The notes below the pieces were generated by a model. It did not search any database, had not been told where the DNA came from, and saw only the letters and a list, made by a program, of their open reading frames with translations. A stretch of 64,000 nucleotides of DNA, from the NCBI GenBank assembly GCA_965214025.1, contig CBDCAW010000027.1, positions 1 to 64,000 of the forward strand, read 5' to 3'. Of this stretch, positions 35,527 to 44,997 are shown one piece after another; position 1 is the stretch's first letter, and each line of letters starts with the position of its first letter. The translations under genes were made by a program, and so were the position numbers. Source of the stretch: Granulosicoccus sp965214025. GTDB taxonomy: Bacteria > Pseudomonadota > Gammaproteobacteria > Granulosicoccales > Granulosicoccaceae.

Positions 35527-38187
35527 ATGCCGTCACCGCTACCGTTTCTCCGTACGGCCGAACAGCGCCGTCTCGATGCAACCTGGCAGGGGCGGCGCAG
35601 CTGGCTGCAATGGGGCCCTTACCTCGCCGAGCGCGCCTGGGCTACAGTACGCGAGGACTATGGCCCCGCAGGTGCACTGTGGGATCACTTCTCGCACGAT
35701 CAGTCTCGCAGCCGAGCCTATCGATGGAACGAGGACGGGCTGGCGGGCTTCTGCGACGATCAGCAGCACATGTGCTTCGCTCTCGGGCTCTGGAATGGCC
35801 AGGACGATCGTCTGAAAGAGCGCCTGTTCGGTGCAACTGGCCCGCAGGGAAACCACGGAGAAGACGTCAAGGAGCTGTACTGGTACCAGGACAGCACACC
35901 CACGCACAGCCTGTGCAAGATGCGCTATCGCTACCCGCAGCGAGCTTATCCGTACAACGACCTGTTGACGACGAATGCGCAGCGCGGCTATGAGGAGCGC
36001 GAATACGAACTCGCCGATACCGGCATATTCGCCGACGATGCCTGGTTCGACGTGACCGTCACTTATGCCAAGGCGGGTGAAGACGATCTGCTGATCCGTA
36101 TCGACGTACACAACGCGGCAGTAACTGATGCAAGCTTGTCATTGGTGCCACAGTTGTGGTTTCGTAATACCTGGTCGTGGGGCGATGGGAACGATACAGG
36201 CACCCTGCCCTTGATTCATCGGGGTGACGGGCGGTCGATTGTCGCCGAGCACCCGGCCCTGGGTCGCTACCATCTGTACTGGCAGCAGTCCCCCGAGGTG
36301 ATGTTCACGAACAATGAGACGAACCACGAGCTGCTGTTCGATTCCACCAACCGAACACCGTGGGTCAAGGATGCCTTTCACCGCGCCATCGTGCAGGGCG
36401 AGGCGAGTGCGATCAACCCGGACAACAGAGGTACCAAGGCAGGCCTTCACTTTCGGCTGTCGGTACCCGCCGGTGGCACGGTGAGCACACAACTGCGGCT
36501 CTCCGCCCGGCAACGCAAGCGACCGTTCAACGGTTTCGCCACCGTGTTCGAACGCCGGGAACACGAGGCCGACGAATTCTTCGTCGAGGTGCACGGCAGT
36601 GAGCTGAACGAGCAGGACCGCGAACTGCAACGTCAGGCACTGGCCGGCATGCTCTGGTCGAAACAGTTCTTCCACTACGAGGTCGCATGCTGGTATCGCG
36701 GTGACGACGAAAGACCGGTGCCGCGCCTGGTGAAACGCAACCGCGACTGGCAGCACATGCGGGCGGCCGACATACTCTCCATGCCCGACAAATGGGAATA
36801 CCCCTGGTTCGCCGTCTGGGATACCGCCTTCCACTGCCTGCCGCTGGCCATGACCGACACCCACTTCGCCAAGCAGCAATTGCTGTTAATGGTCACTGAG
36901 CGCTACCAGCACCCCAACGGTCAGCTACCGGCTTACGAGAACGCACTAGACGACGTCAACCCTCCGGTGCATGCCTGGGCGGCGTTGGAAATTCATCGCT
37001 GGCAGCAACACCGCGGAGGCCGTGGTGATCGCGACTTCCTGGAGCGGATCTTCCACAAGCTGACGATCAACTTCACCTGGTGGATCAATCGCTGCGGGCA
37101 CGACGGCAGCCGCCTGTTCGACGGCGGATTTCTCGGCATGGACAACGTCAGCCTGTTCGATCGCTCGGCGGAAATTCCGATGGGCGGAGAGCTGGACCAA
37201 GCGGATGCCACCGCCTGGATGGCCCTGTTCGCAGGTGTGATGGCAGAGATCGCCGTCGAGCTCGCGCAGGACAATGCCGACTACGAATCGATGGCCGTGC
37301 TGTACATCGACCACTTTCTGCACATTTCCGCGGCCATCAACGGACTTGGCCTTTCAGGGACAGGCTTGTGGAACGAAGAGATCGGCTTCTACCACGATCG
37401 CCTGCGCCTGCCCGATGGGCGTGCCACCGAACTGCCGGTGCGCTCCTACGTCGGCCTGATGCCGTTGGCAGCCACTACACGCCTCGATGGCAGCCTGATG
37501 GCCAACCTACCCGAGGTTCAGCAGTACATCGAAAAGGTACGCACGGAACAGCCGAAGCTGGCAATGGCACTGACGCGTTCGGCCGATCCGAGCGACCAGG
37601 CCACCGTACATCTCTCGACGGTGCCTGAAACCCGCCTGCGCCGCCTGCTGGAGCGGTTGTTCGACGAAGCGGAGTTCCTGTCGGCAGGAGGCATCCGCTC
37701 TTTGTCGGCCGCCCATGCCGCCGATCCGGTAACACTGACCGCCGACGACGGCGAGATCTTCAGTGTCGGCTACGAACCGGCCGAAGGCGAGACTGATCTG
37801 TTCGGCGGCAACTCGAACTGGCGCGGCCCGATCTGGTTCCCGATCAACTACCTGCTGGTGAGCGCGCTACGCAAGTTGAATGACCTGCATGGCGCCGAAT
37901 TCACTTTGGAGTTCCCGCGCGAATCCGGGCATGAGCTGACGCTCGACACCATGGCCGACGAACTTTCGCAGCGGTTGCTCAGCCTGTTCCGGCCCGGTGA
38001 CGATGGCCATGTGCCCTGGACGGGCGACGACCCCATGTTGGCGGCGACCCGCGAGCAAGGCCTGCATCAGTTCTACGAGTACTTCGATGGCGACACCGGT
38101 CGTGGGCTCGGGGCGGCTCATCAGACTGGCTGGACGGGGCTGATCGCGTGCCTGTTGCAGCAACAGGCAGGTAGACGACAGGATTGA
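35527..38187 (+). CDS. MGH1-like glycoside hydrolase (GH63 type)
   Basis: The protein has 886 residues with no signal peptide, so it is probably cytoplasmic. The N-terminal part (WLQWGPYLAERAWATVREDY, then WNEDGLAGFCDD) forms a beta-rich domain. The (alpha/alpha)6 part has KWEYPWFAVWDTAFHCLPLA, NGQLPAYENALDDVNPPVHAWA, GGNSNWRGPIWFPINYLL and HQTGWTGLIA, typical of MGH1-like/GH63-related glucosidases. Asp in WDTAFH and a downstream acidic residue are the likely catalytic pair, by family. Substrate may be a mannosyl- or glucosyl-glycerate-like solute or an oligosaccharide; this is not resolved. ATG 35527 is chosen because earlier in-frame residues lack family similarity. Confidence 0.82.
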   Translation: MPSPLPFLRTAEQRRLDATWQGRRSWLQWGPYLAERAWATVREDYGPAGALWDHFSHDQSRSRAYRWNEDGLAGFCDDQQHMCFALGLWNGQDDRLKERLFGATGPQGNHGEDVKELYWYQDSTPTHSLCKMRYRYPQRAYPYNDLLTTNAQRGYEEREYELADTGIFADDAWFDVTVTYAKAGEDDLLIRIDVHNAAVTDASLSLVPQLWFRNTWSWGDGNDTGTLPLIHRGDGRSIVAEHPALGRYHLYWQQSPEVMFTNNETNHELLFDSTNRTPWVKDAFHRAIVQGEASAINPDNRGTKAGLHFRLSVPAGGTVSTQLRLSARQRKRPFNGFATVFERREHEADEFFVEVHGSELNEQDRELQRQALAGMLWSKQFFHYEVACWYRGDDERPVPRLVKRNRDWQHMRAADILSMPDKWEYPWFAVWDTAFHCLPLAMTDTHFAKQQLLLMVTERYQHPNGQLPAYENALDDVNPPVHAWAALEIHRWQQHRGGRGDRDFLERIFHKLTINFTWWINRCGHDGSRLFDGGFLGMDNVSLFDRSAEIPMGGELDQADATAWMALFAGVMAEIAVELAQDNADYESMAVLYIDHFLHISAAINGLGLSGTGLWNEEIGFYHDRLRLPDGRATELPVRSYVGLMPLAATTRLDGSLMANLPEVQQYIEKVRTEQPKLAMALTRSADPSDQATVHLSTVPETRLRRLLERLFDEAEFLSAGGIRSLSAAHAADPVTLTADDGEIFSVGYEPAEGETDLFGGNSNWRGPIWFPINYLLVSALRKLNDLHGAEFTLEFPRESGHELTLDTMADELSQRLLSLFRPGDDGHVPWTGDDPMLAATREQGLHQFYEYFDGDTGRGLGAAHQTGWTGLIACLLQQQAGRRQD

Positions 38188-38289
38188 TCCCGCCAGGGCC
38201 TGTTGTCCAATTGTCGATAGCCGCCATTGGCCAATGGATGACAGCACCCGGACGATCCAAACCCCCTCTGACTTCAGGTGCACACAGGC

Positions 38290-38643
38290 ATGACGATCGA
38301 ATTCGAAAGAAAGTACCGCAAGGCGACCCTGGAACTTGCAGAAGTGTTCAGTTGGAAGGGCAAGCACATCCCGGCACGTCAGCGACTGGCAAGGAAGATG
38401 GGTCTTGAGTTGAGACCATCGCACTACAACTCGTTCCTGCGCAATACCATTCAGCATGGTATCTACTTCAGTGTTGTCATGAGCCTGTTCATGTCGTACA
38501 TCTACCGCGACGATGCTGACATGACAGGCCAGGAATTGTTGGGGTGGTCGCTGATGTCAGGGGCTTTTTTCGGCCTGTGCGTAGCGATCAACTACAGGCT
38601 TTCATTCGAACGGCACAAGCTGACTGCCTGGGAAGAATTGTGA
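38290..38643 (+). CDS. Small two-helix membrane protein, DUF6404-like
   Basis: The protein has 117 residues. An amphipathic N-terminal half (ERKYRKATLELAEVFSWKG, then RQRLARKMGLELRPSHYNSF) leads to two membrane helices (IYFSVVMSLFMSYI and LLGWSLMSGAFFGLCVAINY). The layout and the RPPHY-like turn resemble DUF6404 proteins, whose role is unknown. A GTG at 38278 is an alternative start. It lies 102 bases after the glycosidase and ends next to the convergent SDR gene. Confidence 0.65.
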   Translation: MTIEFERKYRKATLELAEVFSWKGKHIPARQRLARKMGLELRPSHYNSFLRNTIQHGIYFSVVMSLFMSYIYRDDADMTGQELLGWSLMSGAFFGLCVAINYRLSFERHKLTAWEEL

Positions 38644-38661
38644 ATCGACTGTGCGGATAGC

Positions 38662-39369
38662 TTATTTCTCCATTGGCGGTGTCGGCAGTATCATCAGCTC
38701 GTGCACTTCCACACCAGCCGGTTGCGATAGGGTATACATGATCGAGCGGGCAATGTCATCCGGGCGCAGGGCGTCGGGCTGCTCATCATCGAAGAATGGC
38801 GTATCCACCATACCGGGCTCGATCAGCGTGACCCGAACACCGGTACCGCGAAGTTCCTCGCGCACGCCATAGCCCATGGCAGACACCGCCCATTTCGTTG
38901 CGCTGTACATCGAGCCTGCCAGCGTGCGCCGGCCGGCGACCGAACCTGTCAGCAACAGGTGCCCGTTTGACCCCTTCAAGGCCGCCAGTGAAGCGCGCAT
39001 CGTGTAGGCGACGCCCAGAATGTTCACGTCGACCATGCGTTGCCAGGACTCGACGGGCGCACCTGAGAACCCGCCTGGCTCACCACCGGAGCCTGCATTC
39101 GCGAGCACCGCATCGATCTTGCCAAACGTACGCAGTGCCAACGCAACCATTGCCTCCTGAGATTTGAAATCGGTAACATCGGTGGTCACCGCCAGCGCAC
39201 GGTCCTCACCCAGTTCGTCGACCAGAACCTTCAGCCGGTCACCCGAGCGAGCCGCCAGTACAAGGCGCCACCCTTCGGCGACGGCGAGACGAGCGGTGGC
39301 GGCACCGATGCCACTGGAAGCGCCGGTGATCAGCAGAACCTTATCGTGGGGCATGGGATCGTGGGGCAT
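38662..39369 (-). CDS. Short-chain dehydrogenase/reductase
   Basis: This is a classical SDR of 235 residues. The cofactor motif is TGASSGIG, followed by LAARSGDRL and NAG in LANAGSGG; the catalytic Ser is in LLTGSVAG and Tyr/Lys in YSATKWAVS. Arg after the second strand (AARSGDR) suggests NADP(H). The C-terminus VHELMILPTPPMEK resembles YdfG-like 3-hydroxy acid dehydrogenases. AGGAG lies ahead of the ATG at 39369. The first codons are duplicated by a 15-base tandem repeat, so a second ATG lies 5 codons in. Confidence 0.9.
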   Translation of the reverse strand: MPHDPMPHDKVLLITGASSGIGAATARLAVAEGWRLVLAARSGDRLKVLVDELGEDRALAVTTDVTDFKSQEAMVALALRTFGKIDAVLANAGSGGEPGGFSGAPVESWQRMVDVNILGVAYTMRASLAALKGSNGHLLLTGSVAGRRTLAGSMYSATKWAVSAMGYGVREELRGTGVRVTLIEPGMVDTPFFDDEQPDALRPDDIARSIMYTLSQPAGVEVHELMILPTPPMEK

Positions 39370-39372
39370 GGG
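39343..39372. repeat. 15-base tandem duplication across the SDR start
   Basis: ATCGTGGGGCATGGG occurs twice without mismatch. It duplicates the start codon of the SDR gene (MPHDP then MPHDK), giving two in-frame starts. Confidence 0.9.
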
Positions 39373-39501
39373 AAAGTCTCTCCTGTCGTTGAAGTTTCAG
39401 GCACCGTACCCGGCGGAGCCGATGCAGTCACTATTGCAACGTCAATGAGGTAGATTCTCGTCAATGTTAGGCTGTGCGCTCATTTTCAACGGGAGTAACG
39501 C

Positions 39502-39921
39502 ATGGACTTGATGACACTGGGAAAAACCCTGCTCGGCGACAAGCTCGGTAGTAACGGTGGCGGCCTGATGAGTGCCTTGTCCAGTCTGTCTGGAAGCCAT
39601 GGTAGCGGTGGCAGCAATTCGCTCGACCTTGCCGGTCTGGCGAGTCGCCTGCAATCCGGCGGCCTCGGTGCTCAGGTGCAATCGTGGCTCGGTGATGGTG
39701 AGAACCAGGCGGTGTCGAACGACCAACTCAAGGGCGCGCTGGGCCAACAGAAGGTGTCGGAAGCGGCAGCGAACATGGGCACCGATGAGAAGTCTGCGCT
39801 CGATCAGCTCCGGGATGTCCTGCCGAGCCTGCTCGACAACGCCAGTTCCGGCGGATCGTTGAACGGTCAGACCGGTGGCGCGGGCGGCGCGGCGGATATC
39901 GCCAAGGGCCTGTTCAAGTAG
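39502..39921 (+). CDS. YidB/DUF937 family protein
   Basis: The protein has 139 residues. It starts MDLMTLGKTLLGDKLG and has the family signature GLGAQVQSWLGDGENQAVSNDQL with a following helix LGQQKVSEAAANMG. The middle is Gly/Ser-rich. YidB-like proteins are small, soluble and of unknown function. GGGAG 6 bases before the ATG supports the start. It is followed after 35 bases by the small HNH gene. Confidence 0.88.
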   Translation: MDLMTLGKTLLGDKLGSNGGGLMSALSSLSGSHGSGGSNSLDLAGLASRLQSGGLGAQVQSWLGDGENQAVSNDQLKGALGQQKVSEAAANMGTDEKSALDQLRDVLPSLLDNASSGGSLNGQTGGAGGAADIAKGLFK

Positions 39922-39956
39922 CTGGAACCGGTCATTCGTGGGTTGCTGGATCGAAC

Positions 39957-40241
39957 ATGCCCCGAACCCGCCTTGGTGCCTGCGCGCTCTGCGGTCGGCA
40001 CACCACGTTGACCTTCCATCATCTGATTCCGAAGAAGATGCACAGGCGTGCCCGGTTTCGCAAGCATTACACGCGTGAGCAGCTCAATGCAGGCATCGAC
40101 ATCTGCATGCGCTGCCACCGCGGTGTGCATCGCCTGTACGACGAGATGACGCTTGCCACCAGACTCAATTCATTGGAAAGCCTGCGCGAAGACGAGGCCG
40201 TGCAGCGGCACGCGGGCTGGGTGCGGCGTCAGAAGAGTTAG
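39957..40241 (+). CDS. Small HNH-type protein
   Basis: The protein has 94 residues. CALCGRHTTLTFHHLIPKKMHRR and later GIDICMRCHRGVHRLYDE give the two Cys pairs and the His-His core of an HNH zinc finger nuclease fold. The family occurs as stand-alone short proteins in many proteobacteria, and no biological role is fixed. The start ATG 39957 has no clear ribosome site. It may be cotranscribed with the YidB-like gene. Confidence 0.75.
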   Translation: MPRTRLGACALCGRHTTLTFHHLIPKKMHRRARFRKHYTREQLNAGIDICMRCHRGVHRLYDEMTLATRLNSLESLREDEAVQRHAGWVRRQKS

Positions 40242-40423
40242 CGTGCATGAGTTCACCTGAGACATCTCCAGCAAACCCGTCAGGCGCAATTCATGTGGCA
40301 GTGGCCCACATCGACGCATTCCTCACCCGGATCGGACAGGCAGCTTGACCGTTCTTCCGATCATGGACGTGATCGAGTCACGCATCGTCTGGAAACCGGC
40401 TTTTCGCACGCCACGCAAAAGAA

Positions 40424-40750
40424 TCAACGCTCGATCCTGAACTCGCCCGGCTTGCCGGCCGAAGACGCCGTCAGTTCCTCGGTACCGCCCGCATCGGGCT
40501 CCGTGTTCAATTCCCTGCGTTCGAGACGGTCGACCCGTGCAGGCGGTGGCCCTTGTCGCAGCCAACTCTCGAACTTGTCGAGCGTGGCAGGCGTGCCTGC
40601 TGACGTGATCTCGACCGCACCATCGTCTCGGTTGCGCACTCGGCCGCCGATGCCCATAGATCGCGCCTGCTGCTGTGTGGCGTAGCGAAAGCCCACGCCC
40701 TGAACCTGACCGTGAACGACGTAATGGCGGATGGTTTTTGCTTCAGTCAT
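40424..40750 (-). CDS. acyP: Acylphosphatase
   Basis: This enzyme hydrolyses acyl phosphates. It has 108 residues, slightly more than the usual 90-100. The active-site segment is VHGQVQGVGFRYATQQQA, with the catalytic Arg in GVGFR, and the Asn in GGRVRNRDDGAVEI. The C-terminal 20 residues (after the RREL segment) are a Gly/Ala/Ser-rich extension before FRIER. The ATG at 40750 has GAGG 11 bases upstream; the frame is open to 41098, but without family similarity. Confidence 0.93.
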   Translation of the reverse strand: MTEAKTIRHYVVHGQVQGVGFRYATQQQARSMGIGGRVRNRDDGAVEITSAGTPATLDKFESWLRQGPPPARVDRLERRELNTEPDAGGTEELTASSAGKPGEFRIER

Positions 40751-40875
40751 GGCGTTCTGACCTCGAGTTCGACCCACCACCCGGTGGCAATGAGTGCATT
40801 TTTCAAAGAGCGATCCAGATACTCGCGGCGAGACTAAGACTACGGCCCCGAGACTGGCTATTTGGAGAAAGTCTG

Positions 40876-41079
40876 ATGCACCATCAGCACCCTGTACAGG
40901 GAAACGAAGATTCCGGCAGTGACGACACTGAGGGTTCCAAGACTTCGGACGAGGACAGGCACTTCGTCGAGGATGATCCGTTGTTCGATGATGTCGAAGG
41001 GGTCGCGGAGTCGCTGCGAAAGGAGAAGGCGAACCGGCAAACGAGTACACCTGCAAAGGACGCCGATCCGCATGCTTGA
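40876..41079 (+). CDS. Small acidic protein of unknown function
   Basis: A 67-residue reading frame starts at an ATG with GGAG 8 bases upstream. The product is very acidic (NEDSGSDDTEGSKTSDED, then DDPLFDDVEGVAESL) and ends with a basic, Thr-rich tail. It resembles no family I know. The good ribosome site and compositional bias support translation, but it is short and could be spurious. Confidence 0.5.
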   Translation: MHHQHPVQGNEDSGSDDTEGSKTSDEDRHFVEDDPLFDDVEGVAESLRKEKANRQTSTPAKDADPHA

Positions 41080-41123
41080 AAGCGAAGTGCCGCGTCACTC
41101 CGGAAGCGCGGATCGCAGGGTGA

Positions 41124-44100
41124 TCACGCTACCGGCTCTTCCAGATCCGGCTGCTGGGGAGTATGCCTCAAATGGGTGATCACTCGCTGGACTTCCGCGC
41201 TCTTGACCGGCTTGGTCAGCCAGTGGTCGAACGGATCGTCCTCGCCGTTGGCCAGTAATTCCTGCCGCTGATGCCCGGAAAATGCGACGATTTTAAGTGC
41301 TTCATTGTCGCCTCCGGCACGCAGCATCCTGGCTAATTCGCGCCCGTCCATATCCGGCAGACCGATGTCGATCATCGCGATATCGAAGCTGGCCTGGCTT
41401 GCTTGTTCCAGTGCATCGTGTGCGGTGCTGGCAACCGTCACGTCGTGACCACGCATGCGAAGCAGACGCGCCATCACGTGCAGCGAGTCCGTACTGTCGT
41501 CCACCATCAGGAGTCGCGACGCAGCAACGTCCACCACGGCTTCGGTAGCACCGGGCGTCGAGTGGAGTGCCGATCCACCGACCGGTAGCGGGTTGATACG
41601 GCTGGTATCGGCAACCACCCCCTTCAAGATCCGGGCAAGCGCACTGACGAGTGTGTCCGAATTCACTGGCTTGCATAGATAGTCATCGCAGCCCGCTTCG
41701 AGGCACTGCTCGCGCTCGCCCGACAACGCTGCGGCCGTCAAGGCCAGAATCGGCAACCGGCATCCTCGCTCACGCAATTGCCTGACGGTCTTGTAGCCGT
41801 CCAGATCGGGCATTTGCATGTCGATGATCACGGCATCGAAGTCGTGCACGGTACCGAACGGTTGCCGGTCAGCACCAACCAGCAGATTCAATGCACTACG
41901 CCCACTGGGCACCGGCACTGCTTCGACTCCCGCTTGCCACAGGAAACGGACCAGCATGTCGCGTATGTCGCGCATGTCATCGACGACCACCACTCTGGCG
42001 TCGAACTTGTCACGCGTCTTCCCGGTTCGTGCCGCGGCATCCTCGGACATCGGTACATCCCTGTCGGCAGGCCTTACCAGAGACGATGCATTTTCGGTCC
42101 TGGCGCGAAGGGTCAGCGTGAAAGTGCTGCCAGCCCCCAGGGCACTGTCGATACGGATATCACCGTCGAGCCTGCGTGCCAGCCGACGGCTAATGGTAAG
42201 CCCGAGCCCGCTTCCCTGATAGCTCCTTGATACCGATGTGTCGGCTTGGACGAACGGTTCGAACAATCGGCTATGCAATTCAGCGGGAATGCCCATGCCT
42301 GTGTCGGAGATGGCGAAGCTGACGTCGTACAGGCACTCGGAGGCATCCACCGGTTCTGCGTCGATCGCAAGTCGCACATGGCCCTTATCGGTGAACTTGA
42401 TGGCATTCGACAGCAGGTTGATGAGTATCTGGCCGCAAGCGCACCGCATCGGTGACGATGGTTTCGGGCAGCAGCGTCAGGTAGCGAATCTCGAACCCGA
42501 GTTGCTTCTCCCGAGCCCCGCCCCGCCAGCAACGAGAAGACGGCATTGACCAGTGATTCGAGCGACACCGCCTGGTTTTGCACGTCGATGACGCCGGATT
42601 CGATCTTGGCCAGATCGAGAAAATCATTGAGCAACGACAACAGATGCTGACCGTTCGCGCCGATGGTCGTCAGGTCCCTCCGGTCGGCATCGTCGTCAAG
42701 GCGATCGTTCAGAATCTCTACATGGCCGAGAATGGCAGTCAGCGGCGAGCGAATTTCATGGCTCATGTTCGCCAGGAACTCACTCTTGGAACGGTTGGCG
42801 GCGTCTGCCTTTTGCAAAGCCAGCTGGAGCGCCTGTTCGGAACGCTTCTGCTGGGTCACGTCGACCACTGTACAACTGACGGTGACAGGCTTGCCATCTT
42901 GCCAACCCAGCGGGATGTAGCTCGCCCGCCAGTGCATCAGCTCCGGTGAGCTTTCACCTTCCACGGCGACTCCCAGACTGATTTCCTGATCCAGCATGGC
43001 CTGGCCGGTCGCGAACACCTGCTTGATCAAGGGATCGAGCTGCTCGGCAACCTGCCGGTTGACCTCTGGCCCCCGCTGACCGGTCAACTGCGCGGGTGTC
43101 TTGCCATGTACCCTGGCCAGGGTTTCGTTGATCTTGAGTATTCGCATGTCATTGTCGAGCACGCACAAGCCGACCGGCGCGGTGGCATACAGGCTGTCCA
43201 GCTCATGCAGTGCGCTCTTCAGGGTAGCTTCGCGCTCTGCCAGCGAACTCTGGATTTTCCGATGTTCGGTGATGTCGGTGGTCACGCCCAGAACACTCGA
43301 CGTCGACGCATCATCGCGATGTTCGGGTATCAGCCGGACACGAAACGAACGCGTACCGTCAGGTGTCAGGAAATCGAACTCGTCGTGAACTTCCGCATCC
43401 GTCAGGAACACGCGCTCCACCAGAGAGTTCCAGTGATCGCAGAAAGCTTCGGGCATGCCGAGCTCACGGTTGCTGCGGCCGATGACTTCATCAGGTGCAT
43501 GTCCGGTCAAATGACTGATCGCAGGGTTCACGTACAGATACCGGTATCGTCGGTCGAATCGCGCGACGATATCGGGAATGTTATCGGTCAGAAGCTTGTA
43601 TTCGACCTGAGCTCGCCGAGCTGCCCGTTCGGCAAACAGCCGGCGACGATATTCGCCCAGATCGAGCCCCACGGTCTCGAGCATTTGCGCGTGCACCTCG
43701 GTACGCGGCAGGCATTCGTCGAGAAACAGGCAGATCACGCCGTTCACCTGACCGGTACCGGTGTTGACGATCGGGAAGGCCATGCCGGAGAGCAAGCCGA
43801 GCCTGCGTGCTTCATCCGCCCTCGAAAAATGGGAGGCGGTGCTGACGTCGGTAATCCAGGACACGGTGTTGCGCGACCAGGCAGGGCCGATCAAGCCGTC
43901 GTGAGCGTGCTGTACAGAACTACCGAAGGCGTTCCCGCGGTGACTCGGGCGGGCATTGCTTTCCGGGGCAAGCTCACCGGCATCGAGTACAGCGCCAGGC
44001 GCGACTGTGGAAACCACCTCGCTGACCCGGCGCAGCCGGCCCCGCTGACCACCGTGTAGACCACCCTCTTCGACCACCTCTTCCCAGTACTCGGCTCGAC

Positions 44101-44680
44101 TCACACCCAGATGCTCGATGAATCGGTGCAGCACTGCGACCACGGTGTCTTGAAAATCCATGTCACCGACCAACAGTCTGGCAATGGCCCCGGCCGTGTC
44201 GTGCCGTCTCTCGGTGAGCTTCAGTGCGGTGATGTCCTGGACGGCGGTGGACACGCCGAACATTTCGCCATTGTCGCGCTTCACCGGATGGTAGCTGACC
44301 AGCCAGTCTCGCTTGATGGCAGGATTCGATGGTGATACGGCGCGTAATTCCAAGTTGCTGACCTGCTCACCGCTCTGCAGTACCTGCCGTAGCTGCGCCT
44401 CGACCGCTGCACCGAGCTCTGCCGGCAGTACCTCGGCTGGCGTCTTGCCGATGTGCTCCTCGACGGGCAGATCATTGATGAGCGCCAGTTGGGTGTTGAC
44501 CTGCGCATAACGCATCTCGCAGTCGTTGAAGCACAACCCGATCGGCGTCTCGCTATAAATCGTCTGCAGGTGGGCCAGACTTGTCGACTGCGACTCTTCG
44601 TTCACAGACGTCGCACCTTCGTTCACGGCGTTCGGCTCCTCGTTGGGAAGTTTCCATTTCTCCGCCACGGTAAACAACAT
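41124..44680 (-). pseudogene. PAS-GAF hybrid histidine kinase with two receiver domains, two +1 frameshifts
   Basis: Read with both shifts corrected, this is an 1184-residue sensor kinase with no membrane segment. Order: PAS (about 40-150), GAF (160-345), PAS (360-475), PAS (490-615), HisKA with phospho-accepting His641 (NMSHEIRSPLTAI), HATPase (LINLLSNAIKF, SDTGMGIP, GSGLGLTISRRL), receiver 1 (VVVDDMRDIRD, Asp in VIIDMQMPDLDG) and receiver 2 (LLMVDDSTDS, MIDIGLPDMDG). The frame breaks between HisKA and HATPase. One extra base lies in the G-run at 42516-42524 and one at 42431-42434. Removing one base at each restores REKQLGFEIRYLTLLPE and RQILINLLSN, both consensus. It may be intact if these are sequencing errors. 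Confidence 0.85.
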
Positions 44681-44882
44681 GATGTTACCAGAGTAAGCTG
44701 TACGTCGAAACAGGCGCCTGGTTCAAATGGTGGCCGCGATCAAGCGGTGGCCGCGATGATGATTGGGAGGCTGCAAGACGTTGGGGACGTCGACGTCTTC
44801 ATCGTATCGCCCACTGATCGACCGGCCAGGCACAGTGAAGGCTTCGATACCTCGTACACCAGATCGGCATCCGCTCAGCCAA
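44681..44882. other. Divergent space between kinase and oxygenase genes
   Basis: About 200 bases before the tetranucleotide array. Short duplicated text occurs (GGTGGCCGCGAT twice near 44729 and 44747). I could not assign a promoter. Confidence 0.35.
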
Positions 44883-44994
<112 letters not shown>

Positions 44995-44997
44995 AAC

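Noticed and set aside
42431..42524. Programmed frameshifting in the histidine kinase
   Set aside because: Two separate +1 events with no shift-prone motif or downstream structure recognised; simple insertions explain the data better.
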